The translations under genes and the position numbers were made by a program. From positions 1 through 64,000 of the forward strand of contig NZ_JAUMKD010000009.1 of the NCBI RefSeq assembly GCF_030519475.1: 64,000 nucleotides of DNA. Direction: 5' to 3'. Position 1 is the stretch's first letter. Each line of letters begins with the position of its first letter. This stretch comes from Micromonospora sp. C28SCA-DRY-2 (GTDB lineage: Bacteria > Actinomycetota > Actinomycetes > Mycobacteriales > Micromonosporaceae). The notes under the pieces were generated by a model. That model ran no database searches and was not told the DNA's origin. It saw only the letters and a program-made list of their open reading frames with translations. Below are positions 1-8,008 of this stretch, piece by piece.

Positions 1-2561
1 GTTTCGGCGAGGTCGACCTTGACCGTGTCGCCGTCGCGGATCTGGCCGGCCAGGAGGGCCTTGGCGAGCTGGTCGCCGATGGCGGACTGGACCAGGCGGC
101 GCAGCGGGCGGGCGCCGTAGATCGGGTCGTACCCGTGCTCGGCCAGCCAGCCGCGGGCCGTCTCGGTGATCTCCAGGCCCAGCCGGCGGTCGGCGAGCCG
201 CTTCCGCAGGCGGTCGAGCTGGATGTCCACGATGGCGCGCAGATCGGCACCCTGTAGCGCGGCGAAGACCACGATGTCGTCCAGCCGGTTGAGGAACTCC
301 GGCTTGAAGTGCGACCGGACCACCGCGAGGACGCCCTCCCGGCGCTGCTCCTCGGCCAGCGTCAGGTCGCTGATCACCGACGACCCGAGGTTGGAGGTGA
401 GGATCAGGATCGCGTTGCGGAAGTCCACCGTGCGGCCCTGCCCGTCGGTGAGCCGACCGTCGTCGAGCACCTGGAGCAGGATGTCGAAGACGTCCGGGTG
501 GGCCTTCTCCACCTCGTCCAGCAGGATCACCGAGTACGGCCGGCGGCGCACCGCCTCGGTGAGCTGGCCGCCCTCCTCGTAGCCGACGTAGCCGGGCGGG
601 GCGCCCACCAGGCGGGCGACGGAGTGCTTCTCGCCGTACTCGCTCATGTCGATGCGGACCATGGCCCGCTCGTCGTCGAAGAGGAACTCGGCGAGCGCCT
701 TGGCCAGCTCGGTCTTGCCGACACCGGTCGGGCCGAGGAAGAGGAAGCTGCCGGTCGGGCGGTCCGGGTCGGCGACCCCGGCGCGGGCACGGCGGACCGC
801 GTCGGAGACGGCGCCCACCGCCTCGGACTGACCCACCACGCGGTCGCGCAGCGACTCCTCCATCCGGAGCAGCTTGGCCGTCTCGCCCTCCAGCAGCCGG
901 CCGGCGGGGATGCCGGTCCAGGAGGCGACCACGGCGGCGATGTCGTCGGCGCCGACCTCCTCCTTGAGCATCGCGCCGTCGGCCTGGAGCCGGGCCAGCT
1001 CCTCCTCGGCCGTCGCCAGGTCGGCCTTCAGCGCGGGGATCCGGCCGTAGCGCAGCTCGGCGGCGCGCTCCAGCTCCCCGTCGCGCTCGGCGCGCTCGGC
1101 CTCGCCGCTGAGCCGCTCCAGCTCCTCCTTGGCGGTGGAGAGCTTGGTGATGTGGCTCTTCTCCAGCTGCCAGCGCTCCGACAGCGCGGTGAGCTGCTCA
1201 CGCTTGTCGGCCAGCTCCTTGCGCAGCCGCTCCAGCCGCTCGGCGGAGGCGGCGTCCGGCTCCTTGGCCAGCGCCATCTCCTCGATCTCCAGCCGGCGCA
1301 CCGCCCGCTCGATCTCGTCCACCTCGACCGGCCGGGAGTCGATCTCCATCCGGAGCCGGGACGCGGACTCGTCCACCAGGTCGATCGCCTTGTCGGGCAG
1401 GAACCGGTCGGTGATGTAGCGGTCGGAGAGGGACGCGGCGGCGACCAGGGCGGCGTCGGTGATCCGTACGCCGTGGTGCACCTCGTAGCGCTCCTTGAGC
1501 CCGCGCAGGATGCCGATGGTGTCCTCGATGGTCGGCTCGCCGACCAGCACCGGCTGGAAGCGGCGCTCCAGCGCCGGGTCCTTCTCGATGTGCTCGCGGT
1601 ACTCGTCCAGCGTGGTCGCGCCGACCATCCGCAGCTCGCCGCGGGCCAGCATCGGCTTGAGCATGTTGCCGGCGTCCATCGAGCCCTCGCCCTTGCCGGC
1701 GCCGACCACGGTGTGCAGCTCGTCGAGGAACGTGATGACCTGCCCGTCGGAGTTCTTGATCTCCTCCAGCACGGACTTCAGCCGCTCCTCGAACTGCCCC
1801 CGGTACGACGCGCCGGCGACCATCGCGCCCAGGTCGAGCGAGACCAGCTTCTTGTCCCGCAGCGACTCCGGCACGTCGCCGGCCACGATCCGCTGGGCCA
1901 GCCCCTCGACGATGGCGGTCTTGCCGACGCCGGGCTCGCCGATCAGCACCGGGTTGTTCTTGGTACGCCGGGACAGCACCTGGATCACCCGGCGGATCTC
2001 CGAGTCCCGGCCGATCACCGGGTCGATCTTGCCGTCCCGGGCGCTGGCGGTCAGGTCGACGCCGTACTTGGCCAGCGCCTGGTAGGTCTGCTCCGGGTCG
2101 GCGGTGGTCACCCGCCGGTCCCCGCCGCGCACGGTCGGGAAGGCGGCGACCAGGTTCTCCTCGGTGGCGCCGGCGGACTTCAGCGCGCCGGAGACCGCGC
2201 CACCCACCCGGGCCAGGCCGGCCAGCAGGTGCTCGGTGGAGGTGTACTCGTCGCCCAGCGGCCGGGCGATCTGCTCGGCGGCGCCGATGGCGTTGACGAA
2301 CTCGCGGGCCAGGGTCGGCTCGGCGATGCTGGAGCCGCGCGCGGCGGGCAGCGCGTCGACCGCGCGCTGGGCGGCCCGGCGCAGCTCGGCCGGGTCGGCC
2401 CCGACGGCGCGCAGCAGGCCGGCAGCGGTCGACCCCTCGGTGTCCAGCAGCGACAGCAGCAGGTGCCAGGGCTCCACGGTGGCGTGGCCGCGCTGGTTCG
2501 CCAGCGCGACGGCACCGGTGATGGTCTCGCGGCTCTTGGTGGTGAGGCGTTCCGTGTTCAT
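1..2561 (-). CDS. clpB: ATP-dependent chaperone ClpB (3' end cut by window edge)
   Basis: Hexameric AAA+ disaggregase that works with DnaK/DnaJ/GrpE to rescue aggregated cytoplasmic proteins. The ATG at 2561 gives MNTERLTTKSRETITGAVAL, a typical ClpB start, followed by the double Clp N-domain (about 1-150), NBD1 with Walker A GEPGVGKT near residue 210, the coiled middle domain (about 400-540), and NBD2 with Walker A GPTGVGKT near 610. About 853 codons are visible, so only the last few residues of a usual ~860-residue protein lie outside the window. GGGGGAG precedes the start. A HAIR-like inverted repeat at 2607-2627 points to HspR control together with the dnaK operon 8 kb away. Confidence 0.97.
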   Translation of the reverse strand, partial: MNTERLTTKSRETITGAVALANQRGHATVEPWHLLLSLLDTEGSTAAGLLRAVGADPAELRRAAQRAVDALPAARGSSIAEPTLAREFVNAIGAAEQIARPLGDEYTSTEHLLAGLARVGGAVSGALKSAGATEENLVAAFPTVRGGDRRVTTADPEQTYQALAKYGVDLTASARDGKIDPVIGRDSEIRRVIQVLSRRTKNNPVLIGEPGVGKTAIVEGLAQRIVAGDVPESLRDKKLVSLDLGAMVAGASYRGQFEERLKSVLEEIKNSDGQVITFLDELHTVVGAGKGEGSMDAGNMLKPMLARGELRMVGATTLDEYREHIEKDPALERRFQPVLVGEPTIEDTIGILRGLKERYEVHHGVRITDAALVAAASLSDRYITDRFLPDKAIDLVDESASRLRMEIDSRPVEVDEIERAVRRLEIEEMALAKEPDAASAERLERLRKELADKREQLTALSERWQLEKSHITKLSTAKEELERLSGEAERAERDGELERAAELRYGRIPALKADLATAEEELARLQADGAMLKEEVGADDIAAVVASWTGIPAGRLLEGETAKLLRMEESLRDRVVGQSEAVGAVSDAVRRARAGVADPDRPTGSFLFLGPTGVGKTELAKALAEFLFDDERAMVRIDMSEYGEKHSVARLVGAPPGYVGYEEGGQLTEAVRRRPYSVILLDEVEKAHPDVFDILLQVLDDGRLTDGQGRTVDFRNAILILTSNLGSSVISDLTLAEEQRREGVLAVVRSHFKPEFLNRLDDIVVFAALQGADLRAIVDIQLDRLRKRLADRRLGLEITETARGWLAEHGYDPIYGARPLRRLVQSAIGDQLAKALLAGQIRDGDTVKVDLAE

Positions 2562-2606
2562 GGGCTCCCCCGGATCGGCGTGTCCACTGGGAAGGACACA
2601 ACCAGA

Positions 2607-2627
2607 GTTGAGCCTATTCCGCTCAAC
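2607..2627 (-). promoter_or_regulatory. HAIR-like HspR operator upstream of clpB
   Basis: GTTGAGC-N7-GCTCAAC is a perfect 7+7+7 inverted repeat 46 bp before the clpB start. It has the geometry of the actinobacterial HAIR element (CTTGAGT-N7-ACTCAAG) bound by HspR. The left half differs from consensus at its outer base (G for C) and inner base (C for T), with symmetric changes in the right half. HspR itself is encoded at 8334-8774. Confidence 0.8.
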
Positions 2628-2646
2628 CCTGGCCGTGTGAGCTGAG

Positions 2647-3294
2647 TCACTCGGCGCGGCGCCAGCGCCAGGCGAACTCGCCGGCCGCCGGCGGCGGACC
2701 GGGCAGCGGGGGGTCGGTCACGGCCAGGCCGGCCAGCAGCACCGCCAGGTGGCGGCGGCGTAGCTGCCGGGTCCGCTCCGGATCGGGTACGCGCAGCGCG
2801 GCGCAACCCTCCAGCAACAGCCCGACGTCCTGGGGCACCACGTCGGGCCGGAGTCGACCGGTCGCCTGGGCCCGCTCCAGCAGCGCCACGGTCAAGTCGT
2901 TGGCGCGCATCGCGTCCCGGCCCATCTCCTCGGTCGGGGTGAAGGTGCCGGCCAGGTGGACGGTGAGCGAGTGCACGTCGGCGTCGACCACGCGCCCCAG
3001 AAAGCCGGCGAAGCCCTGCCAGCCGTCCGGCTCCGCGAGCGCCGCCTCGGCCTCGGCCACGTAGCGGCGCAGCCCGTCGTGGCAGAGCCGGCGGAGCAGG
3101 TCCTCCTTGCCCGCGTACCGCCGGTAGAGGGCGCTGATGCCGACGCCGGCGCGGTCGGCGACGGCGGCGATCGGTGCCTTCGGGTCGTCGAGGAAGACGG
3201 CGCGCGCCGCCTCCAGGATCACCGCGTCGTTGCGGGCGGCCTGCGCGCGGCGGCCGGCCAGCGGCGCGGCGGGGTTTCCGGTCGGGTTCGGCAT
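2647..3294 (-). CDS. TetR/AcrR family transcriptional regulator
   Basis: A 215-residue one-component repressor. The N-terminal helix-turn-helix occupies roughly residues 20-65 (ILEAARAVF...GVGISALYRRYAGKEDLL), followed by an all-helical ligand and dimerisation domain typical of TetR proteins. It is transcribed divergently from the epoxide hydrolase at 3377 across an 82-bp gap with two copies of a GGAACG-type inverted repeat, so it most likely represses that gene and itself. The inducer cannot be told from sequence; a hydrophobic epoxide or related xenobiotic is only a guess from context. Confidence 0.9.
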   Translation of the reverse strand: MPNPTGNPAAPLAGRRAQAARNDAVILEAARAVFLDDPKAPIAAVADRAGVGISALYRRYAGKEDLLRRLCHDGLRRYVAEAEAALAEPDGWQGFAGFLGRVVDADVHSLTVHLAGTFTPTEEMGRDAMRANDLTVALLERAQATGRLRPDVVPQDVGLLLEGCAALRVPDPERTRQLRRRHLAVLLAGLAVTDPPLPGPPPAAGEFAWRWRRAE

Positions 3295-3311
3295 GGGTGC
3301 AGATTAGCAGT

Positions 3312-3362
3312 GGAACGGATCGTTCCGCTCTGCTATGTTGTAACGGAACGAAGCATTCCGTT
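3312..3362. promoter_or_regulatory. Paired TetR-type operators between regulator and epoxide hydrolase
   Basis: Two inverted repeats share a GGAACG/CGTTCC core. 3312-3326 reads GGAACG-GAT-CGTTCC. 3342-3362 reads AACGGAACG-AAG-CATTCCGTT, with one mismatch in the arms. They sit side by side in the divergent promoter region and are the natural binding sites for the TetR protein at 2647-3294. Confidence 0.7.
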
Positions 3363-3376
3363 CTGAAGGAGCAGAG

Positions 3377-4513
3377 ATGACCGCCACCGACATCCGCCCG
3401 TTCCGCGTCGAGGTCCCGCAGGCCGCCCTGGACGACCTGGCCGACCGGCTGCGCCGGACCATCTGGCCCGGTGAGCTGCCCGGCGTCGGCGACGCGTACG
3501 GGATGCCCACCGACCGGGTCCGCGGCCTGGCCACCTACTGGCTGGAGACGTTCGACTGGCGGGCGGTCGAGGCCCGGCTGAACGCCCACCCGCAGTTCGT
3601 CACCGAGATCGACGGCCAGCGGGTGCACTTCCTGCACGTCCGGTCGTCCCGGCCGGACGCCACCCCGCTGGTGCTCACCCACGGCTGGCCCGGCTCGGTG
3701 CTGGAGTACCTGGACGTGATCGCCCCGCTGACCGAGCCCGCCGACCCGGCGGCGCCGGCGTTCCACCTGGTCATCCCGTCGATCCCGGGCTTCGGTTGGT
3801 CCGGCCCGACCGGCGAGGCCGGCTGGAACCGCTACCGCACCGCCCGCGCCTGGGCCGAGCTGATGAGCCGGCTGGGGTACGAGCGCTACGGCGCGGTCGG
3901 CAACGACGGTGGCTCGCTCATCTCGCCGGAGCTGGGCCGGATCGACCCGGAGCACGTGCTCGGCGTGCACGTCACCCAGCTCTTCTCGTTCCCGTCCGGC
4001 GACCCGGCCGAGTTCGCCGACCTCTCCGCGGCCGACCAGGCGGCACTCAAGCACCTCCAGTGGTTCTACGAGAACAAGTTCTCCTTCAACCAGGTGCACA
4101 GCCAGCAGCCGCAGACCCTGGCCTTCGCGCTGGCCGACTCGCCGGTCGGGTTGCTCGCCTGGAACGCGCAGCTGTTCGACGAGAGCCTGGACGACGAGTT
4201 CGTCGTGGCCAACGTGGCGCTCTACTGGTTCACCGGCACCGCCGCCTCGGCGATCCGGTTCTACTGGGAGGACGCGCACGCCGGTGAGCAGCCCGAAGGC
4301 CCGACCACGGTGCCGACCGCGCTGGCCATGTTCCCCGGCGACTTCCAGTCCATCCGGCGCTTCGCCGAGCGCGACCACGCCAACATCGTGCGCTGGACGG
4401 CGTACGAGGCGGACGTCGACGGGCGCGGCGATGTCGGCGGCCACTACGCCGCCCACCAGGCGACCGAGGTGCTGGTCGGCGACATCCGCGCCTTCTTCGC
4501 CAGCCTGGCCTGA
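3377..4513 (+). CDS. Epoxide hydrolase, EHN/alpha-beta hydrolase family
   Basis: A 378-residue protein of the microsomal/juvenile-hormone epoxide hydrolase type, predicted to open epoxides to diols. An N-terminal EHN lid (about 1-105, starting RPFRVEVPQAALDDL) precedes the alpha/beta hydrolase core. The oxyanion motif HGWPGS lies at about 102-107, the likely nucleophile Asp177 in GNDGGS, and the C-terminal catalytic His in GGHYAAH near 355. GAAGGAG lies 7 nt upstream of the ATG. No transmembrane anchor is seen, so it is probably cytosolic. A paralogue lies at 49648-50853. It is divergent from a TetR gene and followed by a strong terminator. Confidence 0.92.
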   Translation: MTATDIRPFRVEVPQAALDDLADRLRRTIWPGELPGVGDAYGMPTDRVRGLATYWLETFDWRAVEARLNAHPQFVTEIDGQRVHFLHVRSSRPDATPLVLTHGWPGSVLEYLDVIAPLTEPADPAAPAFHLVIPSIPGFGWSGPTGEAGWNRYRTARAWAELMSRLGYERYGAVGNDGGSLISPELGRIDPEHVLGVHVTQLFSFPSGDPAEFADLSAADQAALKHLQWFYENKFSFNQVHSQQPQTLAFALADSPVGLLAWNAQLFDESLDDEFVVANVALYWFTGTAASAIRFYWEDAHAGEQPEGPTTVPTALAMFPGDFQSIRRFAERDHANIVRWTAYEADVDGRGDVGGHYAAHQATEVLVGDIRAFFASLA

Positions 4514-4528
4514 CCTGCTCGTGATCCC

Positions 4529-4561
4529 GTGCCCGCCCCGGCTCCCCGCCGGGGCGGGCAC
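4529..4561 (+). terminator. Hairpin terminator after epoxide hydrolase gene
   Basis: A perfect 14-bp stem (GTGCCCGCCCCGGC, loop TCCCC, and complement) lies 15 bp after the stop codon. There is no T tract, as is common in high-GC actinobacteria. Confidence 0.7.
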
Positions 4562-4632
4562 CGCCGCGCTGTGGAGCTGAGTCGGCTACGCCATCACGGC
4601 CGACGGCGCTCCCCGGTCGCATCCGGCGCCGG

Positions 4633-4884
4633 TCAGCGCGGCAGCCGTGACGTGCAGGGCGTCTCGTGGTCGGCCCGCAGCACGCACCGCCGGCCCCCGT
4701 CGAGCCGCCGGTCGCAGAACACCCAGTGCCGTACGCCCTGGTTGTCCTCGGTGGAGACGGTGATGCCACCGGGCTCGACGTGGGCGAGGAAGGCCAGCGC
4801 ACGGCCGGCGGTGCGGCCGAGCATCTTGGCGCGCGCCAGATCGGGCGCGGTCACCGGCAGATGGATCACGTACCGCCCGCTCAT
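4633..4884 (-). CDS. Small conserved hypothetical protein
   Basis: An 83-residue soluble protein of unknown function (MSGRYVIHLPVTAPDLARAK...). It has no signal peptide or membrane segment. Two cysteines in the C-terminal half (FCDRRLDGGRRC) could bind metal or form a disulfide. It has coding-like third-position GC, but no neighbour gives it a role: it is convergent with the epoxide hydrolase and separated from the GntR gene by 319 bp. It could be a nucleic-acid or metal-binding accessory protein; function not assigned. Confidence 0.65.
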   Translation of the reverse strand: MSGRYVIHLPVTAPDLARAKMLGRTAGRALAFLAHVEPGGITVSTEDNQGVRHWVFCDRRLDGGRRCVLRADHETPCTSRLPR

Positions 4885-4978
4885 CGCGGGCCAGCGCGAT
4901 CAGTCAACGGTCGTCCTCCTGGCGAGAGTCGTGACGGGCGGGTGCCCGCTCTGCGAGCGGGACGTGCCGTGCGCAGGC

Positions 4979-5021
4979 GCTGGCACGGCCGGTCGCCGGG
5001 GGAGCGGCCGACCGTGCCAGC
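4979..5021. terminator. Intergenic hairpin upstream of the GntR gene
   Basis: GCTGGCACGG at 4979-4988 pairs perfectly with CCGTGCCAGC at 5012-5021 around a GC-rich 23-nt loop that can partly pair as well. It lies in the 319-bp gap (4885-5203) between the 83-residue gene and the GntR gene. The rest of that gap holds only the promoter and repeat signals described separately. The function may be terminator or leader structure. Confidence 0.4.
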
Positions 5022-5093
5022 GGAACGACGAACGCCGTGCTAGGAGCCGGTTGCCTACCAGGACTTCCGCCAACCGCGTCCGCGAAGTCAACA

Positions 5094-5115
5094 TACAATG
5101 CAAAGCATGCAAAGA
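5094..5115 (+). promoter_or_regulatory. Promoter and tandem ATGCAAAG repeats before GntR gene
   Basis: A good -10 hexamer TACAAT at 5094-5099 runs into two tandem copies of ATGCAAAG (5098-5105 and 5107-5114, 9-bp period). The A-rich repeats stand out in GC-rich surroundings and lie about 90 bp before the GntR start, a sensible place for an autoregulatory operator. No convincing -35 is seen. Confidence 0.45.
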
Positions 5116-5203
5116 CAATGAGTGACCGAGCCTGGCACGGTAGGTGTTGGCTGACGCGTCAGGAGCGTGGGAAGATCTTGGGGCCTACCAGGAGTTGCCG
5201 CCC

Positions 5204-5443
5204 ATGCCCCGAGTATCCGACCGTCAGCGCATCGCCCAGGACATCCGCGACAAGATCAGCTCAGGCGAATACGCGCCGGGCGACAAGTTGCCGTCGCTGC
5301 GCGAGATGATCGCCCAATACGGAGTCTCGGCCGAGCCGGTCCGCTCCGCCCTGCTGATCCTGCAAGCGGAGGGGCTGATCGAAGGCCACCAGGGCAAGGG
5401 CACCTACGTAACCCCTCGCCCCACCCCACCCGAACATTCGTAG
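5204..5443 (+). CDS. Short GntR-type winged-helix regulator
   Basis: A 79-residue protein that is essentially only a GntR winged-helix DNA-binding domain: DRQRIAQDIRDKISSGEYAPGDKLPSLREMIAQYGVSAEPVRSALLILQAEGLI, then the wing GHQGKGTYV. It has none of the usual C-terminal effector domains. The ATG at 5204 was chosen because AGGAG sits 9 nt upstream and the protein then starts at the domain boundary; an upstream in-frame start at 5144 would add 20 unrelated residues. It may act as a stand-alone DNA-binding protein or need a partner. A hairpin element starts at its stop codon. Confidence 0.85.
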   Translation: MPRVSDRQRIAQDIRDKISSGEYAPGDKLPSLREMIAQYGVSAEPVRSALLILQAEGLIEGHQGKGTYVTPRPTPPEHS

Positions 5444-5490
5444 ATCTTGGTCGTAAAGTGCCCCTGGAGGGGCCATTTCGTACCAAGATC
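5443..5490. repeat. Palindromic intergenic element after GntR gene
   Basis: Two 22-nt arms (5443-5464 and 5469-5490) with 5 mismatches flank a TGGA loop. The outer 9 bp (GATCTTGGT/ACCAAGATC) and inner 4 bp are perfect. It overlaps the GntR stop codon and may serve as a terminator. Its AAGATCCGC-type edge recurs in the larger palindrome at 52961-53043. Confidence 0.6.
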
Positions 5491-5522
5491 CGCTGCGGCG
5501 GGTGAGCGGTAGCCTTGTCGAT

Positions 5523-6023
5523 GTGCGAGTACGTGTCGAACAGACCGCCCTCCCGGGCATCGGGGTCCGTCACGATCTGTTGACGGAGTCCGGGCGCCGG
5601 CTCGGTGTGGTCTCCCACCGCAATGGCCGTCGTGACCTCGTCCTCTACGACCCGGACGATCCCGATTCATGTCAGCACGACATCCCGCTGACCGACGACG
5701 AGGCGGAGGCGCTCGCCGACATCCTCGGTGCGTCGCTGATGCTCGGCCAGCTCTCCGGGCTGCGTGAGCAGGCCGCCGGGCTGCTCACCGAGCAGATCGC
5801 CATTCCGGCCGGTTCGAAGTACGTGAACCGGAAGCTGGCCGACACCCAGACGCGTACCCGCACCGGTGCCTCGATCGTGGCCGTGCTGCGCCACGGTGAG
5901 GTCATCGTCTCGCCGGAACCGTCCTTCCGCTTCGCCGCCGGCGACGTGGTGGTCGTGGTCGGGACCCGCAAGGGCCTCGACGGGGTGACCGCCATCCTCG
6001 CCGACAGTGACCCGGACGGCTGA
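5523..6023 (+). CDS. khtT: TrkA-C domain regulatory subunit of K+/H+ antiporter (KhtT-like)
   Basis: A 166-residue soluble protein. After an N-terminal region (RVRVEQTALPGIGVRHDL) comes an RCK_C/TrkA-C domain (about 85-160: GASIVAVLRHGEVIVSPEPSFRFAAGDVVVVVGTRKGLDGV), the ligand-sensing module of potassium/proton antiporters. In Bacillus KhtT-KhtU this subunit gates the channel-like antiporter, and c-di-AMP binds such domains in several bacteria. The GTG at 5523 is preferred: TAGCCT lies exactly 7 nt upstream (leaderless pattern) and the protein then starts as in homologues; a GTG at 5502 is possible. The membrane partner follows 7 bp downstream. Confidence 0.9.
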   Translation: MRVRVEQTALPGIGVRHDLLTESGRRLGVVSHRNGRRDLVLYDPDDPDSCQHDIPLTDDEAEALADILGASLMLGQLSGLREQAAGLLTEQIAIPAGSKYVNRKLADTQTRTRTGASIVAVLRHGEVIVSPEPSFRFAAGDVVVVVGTRKGLDGVTAILADSDPDG

Positions 6024-6030
6024 GGCGCGG

Positions 6031-7236
6031 ATGCACGAGACCACAACACTGCTCGTCGAGGTCGGCGCGCTGCTCTTCCTGCTGGGCCTGCTCGGCCGGC
6101 TGAGCCGCCGGATCGGCCTCTCGCCAATCCCCCTGTACCTGCTCGCCGGGCTCGCCTTCGGGCACGGCGGCCTGCTACCGCTCAACGCCAGCGAGGAGTT
6201 CTTCGCCGTCGGCGCCGAGATCGGCGTCATCCTGCTGCTGGTGATGCTCGGCCTGGAGTACTCGGCCAACGAACTGGTCGGCAACCTGCGGTCCGCGGCC
6301 CCGGCCGGCCTGATCGACGGCCTGCTCAACGCGCTGCCCGGCGCGGCGTTCGCGCTGCTGCTCGGCTGGGACTGGGTGGCCGCGCTGGTGCTCGCCGGCA
6401 TCACCTGGGTCTCCTCGTCCGGCGTGATCGCGAAGGTCCTCGGTGACCTCGGCCGGCTGGGTAACCGGGAGACCCCGGTGATCCTGTCGGTCCTGGTGAT
6501 CGAGGACCTCGCCATGGCCCTCTACCTGCCGCTGGTCACCGCCGTGCTGGCCGGCACCGGCCTGCTGGGCGGCGGCATCGCGCTCGCCATCGCGGTGGGC
6601 ACGGTCCTGCTGGTGCTGGTGGTCGCCATCCGGTACGGCAACGCCATCTCCACCTTCATGTCGGCCAAGGACCCCGAGGCGCTGCTGCTCGGCGTGCTCG
6701 GCATGACGCTGCTGGTCGCCGGTGTGGCGGCCAAGCTCCAGGTCTCGGCGGCGGTCGGCGCGTTCCTGGTCGGCATCGCGCTCTCCGGGCCGGTGGCGCA
6801 CCACGCGACCGAGCTGCTCACCCCGCTGCGGGACCTCTTCGCCGCGGTGTTCTTCGTCTTCTTCGGCCTGGTCACCGACCCGCGGGACATCCCGCCGGTG
6901 CTGCTGCCGGCGCTCGGGCTGGCCATCGTCACCATGGCGACGAAGACGCTCACCGGCTACCTGGCCGCGCGCCGGGTCGGCATCGCCGAACCCGGTCGGT
7001 GGCGGGCCGGCCTGGCCCTGGTGCCGCGTGGTGAGTTCTCCATCGTCATCGCGGGGCTCGCGGTGGCCGCCGGCAGCGTCGAGCCGAAGCTGGCGGCGCT
7101 GGCCACGGCGTACGTCCTGATCACGGTGGTGACCGGACCGATGCTGGCCCGACTGCCCGACCTCGCCTGGTTCAAGCGCTGGGTGCGTCAGCGCGGCGCG
7201 GCGCAGCGGGCCCAGCCGGCGCCCGTGCCGGACTGA
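6031..7236 (+). CDS. khtU: K+(Na+)/H+ antiporter membrane subunit, CPA2 family (KhtU-like)
   Basis: A 401-residue polytopic membrane protein with about 12 hydrophobic segments and the CPA2 exchanger signatures near the N-terminus (IPLYLLAGLAFGHGG, then LGLEYSANELVGNLR). It probably exports K+ (or Na+) in exchange for protons across the cytoplasmic membrane, under control of the TrkA-C subunit encoded just upstream. There is no C-terminal RCK domain in this protein, consistent with a separate regulatory subunit. The ATG at 6031 is chosen because the hydrophobic N-terminus begins directly; a GTG at 6007 overlapping the upstream gene is possible. Confidence 0.9.
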   Translation: MHETTTLLVEVGALLFLLGLLGRLSRRIGLSPIPLYLLAGLAFGHGGLLPLNASEEFFAVGAEIGVILLLVMLGLEYSANELVGNLRSAAPAGLIDGLLNALPGAAFALLLGWDWVAALVLAGITWVSSSGVIAKVLGDLGRLGNRETPVILSVLVIEDLAMALYLPLVTAVLAGTGLLGGGIALAIAVGTVLLVLVVAIRYGNAISTFMSAKDPEALLLGVLGMTLLVAGVAAKLQVSAAVGAFLVGIALSGPVAHHATELLTPLRDLFAAVFFVFFGLVTDPRDIPPVLLPALGLAIVTMATKTLTGYLAARRVGIAEPGRWRAGLALVPRGEFSIVIAGLAVAAGSVEPKLAALATAYVLITVVTGPMLARLPDLAWFKRWVRQRGAAQRAQPAPVPD

Positions 7237-7254
7237 CCTGCGCATCAGCCCGGA

Positions 7255-7286
7255 CGGCCGGGTCGACCGTACGGTCGGCCCGGCCG
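7255..7286 (+). terminator. Hairpin terminator after khtU
   Basis: A near-perfect 16-bp self-complementary stem centred on ACCGTACGGT lies 19 bp after the khtU stop. It separates the antiporter operon from the next gene. Confidence 0.6.
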
Positions 7287-7398
7287 GTCCAACGGTTGTG
7301 GAATTGCTGCCGCCAGGGTCTACCGCCGGTCACCGATGGCGCGTTACCGTGTCGCCCCAGCAGCCAGGTTCGCGGGGGCGAGAGCGGAAGGTTGGCCG

Positions 7399-7830
7399 GT
7401 GAGCGTGCAGGAGTCGACGTTCCACGGGTTCGCCAACCCGGTCGACCCGTCCCCGGCGGAGTTGCGGGCGTGGGCCTACCATCCCGACTCCGTTCCGTTG
7501 TCCTCCATGCCGCCCGACTGGGACCTGCTGGTCTCCGGCGACCGGCTGGTGACGACGCTGTTCGACCTGGCGATGGATCCGAGCTGCCCGGCCCGGCGGT
7601 TCGCGCTGCACTGCCTCTACATCTACGCCGCCGACGGCATCCGGACGAACTTCCGGGCCCACCCCAAGCGGCGCTTCCGGAAGCTGGTCGAGCAGGCCGA
7701 GCGGGACGGCGACGAGCTGATGCGCACCTGGGCACACAACAGCCGGGTGCTGCTGGCCCGACCGGATCTCTTCGCCTACCGCGACTGGTGCGAGGGCGGC
7801 CTGGTCCGGGAGAACCGCCGCATCGGCTGA
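7399..7830 (+). CDS. Conserved hypothetical protein
   Basis: A 143-residue soluble protein (VSVQESTFHGFANPVDPSPAEL...) with no recognised domain. It contains a compact, probably helical centre (RLVTTLFDLAMDPSCPARRFALHCLYIYAADGIR) and basic stretches (HPKRRFRKL). The GTG at 7399 is supported by GGAAGG 7 nt upstream; a longer form from 7336 lacks such a site. It stands alone between two hairpins, so the neighbourhood gives no function. Third-position GC supports a real gene. Confidence 0.75.
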   Translation: MSVQESTFHGFANPVDPSPAELRAWAYHPDSVPLSSMPPDWDLLVSGDRLVTTLFDLAMDPSCPARRFALHCLYIYAADGIRTNFRAHPKRRFRKLVEQAERDGDELMRTWAHNSRVLLARPDLFAYRDWCEGGLVRENRRIG

Positions 7831-7958
7831 GGCGCCACCGGCCGGCGGCGATCGACTCCGATGCGGGATGACGCGCCAACCGCGCCGCCGACACCCCGCT
7901 TCGCCGCACACCCAGTGGATCTTTAGCTCCGGCCCGCCCGCACGTTTTGGACGGCGAA

Positions 7959-7989
7959 CGGGCCGGGACCCCCCGTGGGTCCCGGCCCG
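7959..7989. terminator. Bidirectional hairpin terminator
   Basis: A perfect 13-bp stem (CGGGCCGGGACCC and complement, loop CCCGT) lies between convergent genes ending at 7830 (+) and 8009 (-). Confidence 0.75.
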
Positions 7990-8008
7990 CACGTCGGCGT
8001 ACCGGAAG

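Noticed and set aside
309..2645. Long open frame on the plus strand opposite clpB
   Set aside because: GC-rich third positions of clpB leave the opposite frame open; the translation is a low-complexity Leu/Gly/Val/Arg string without a domain.
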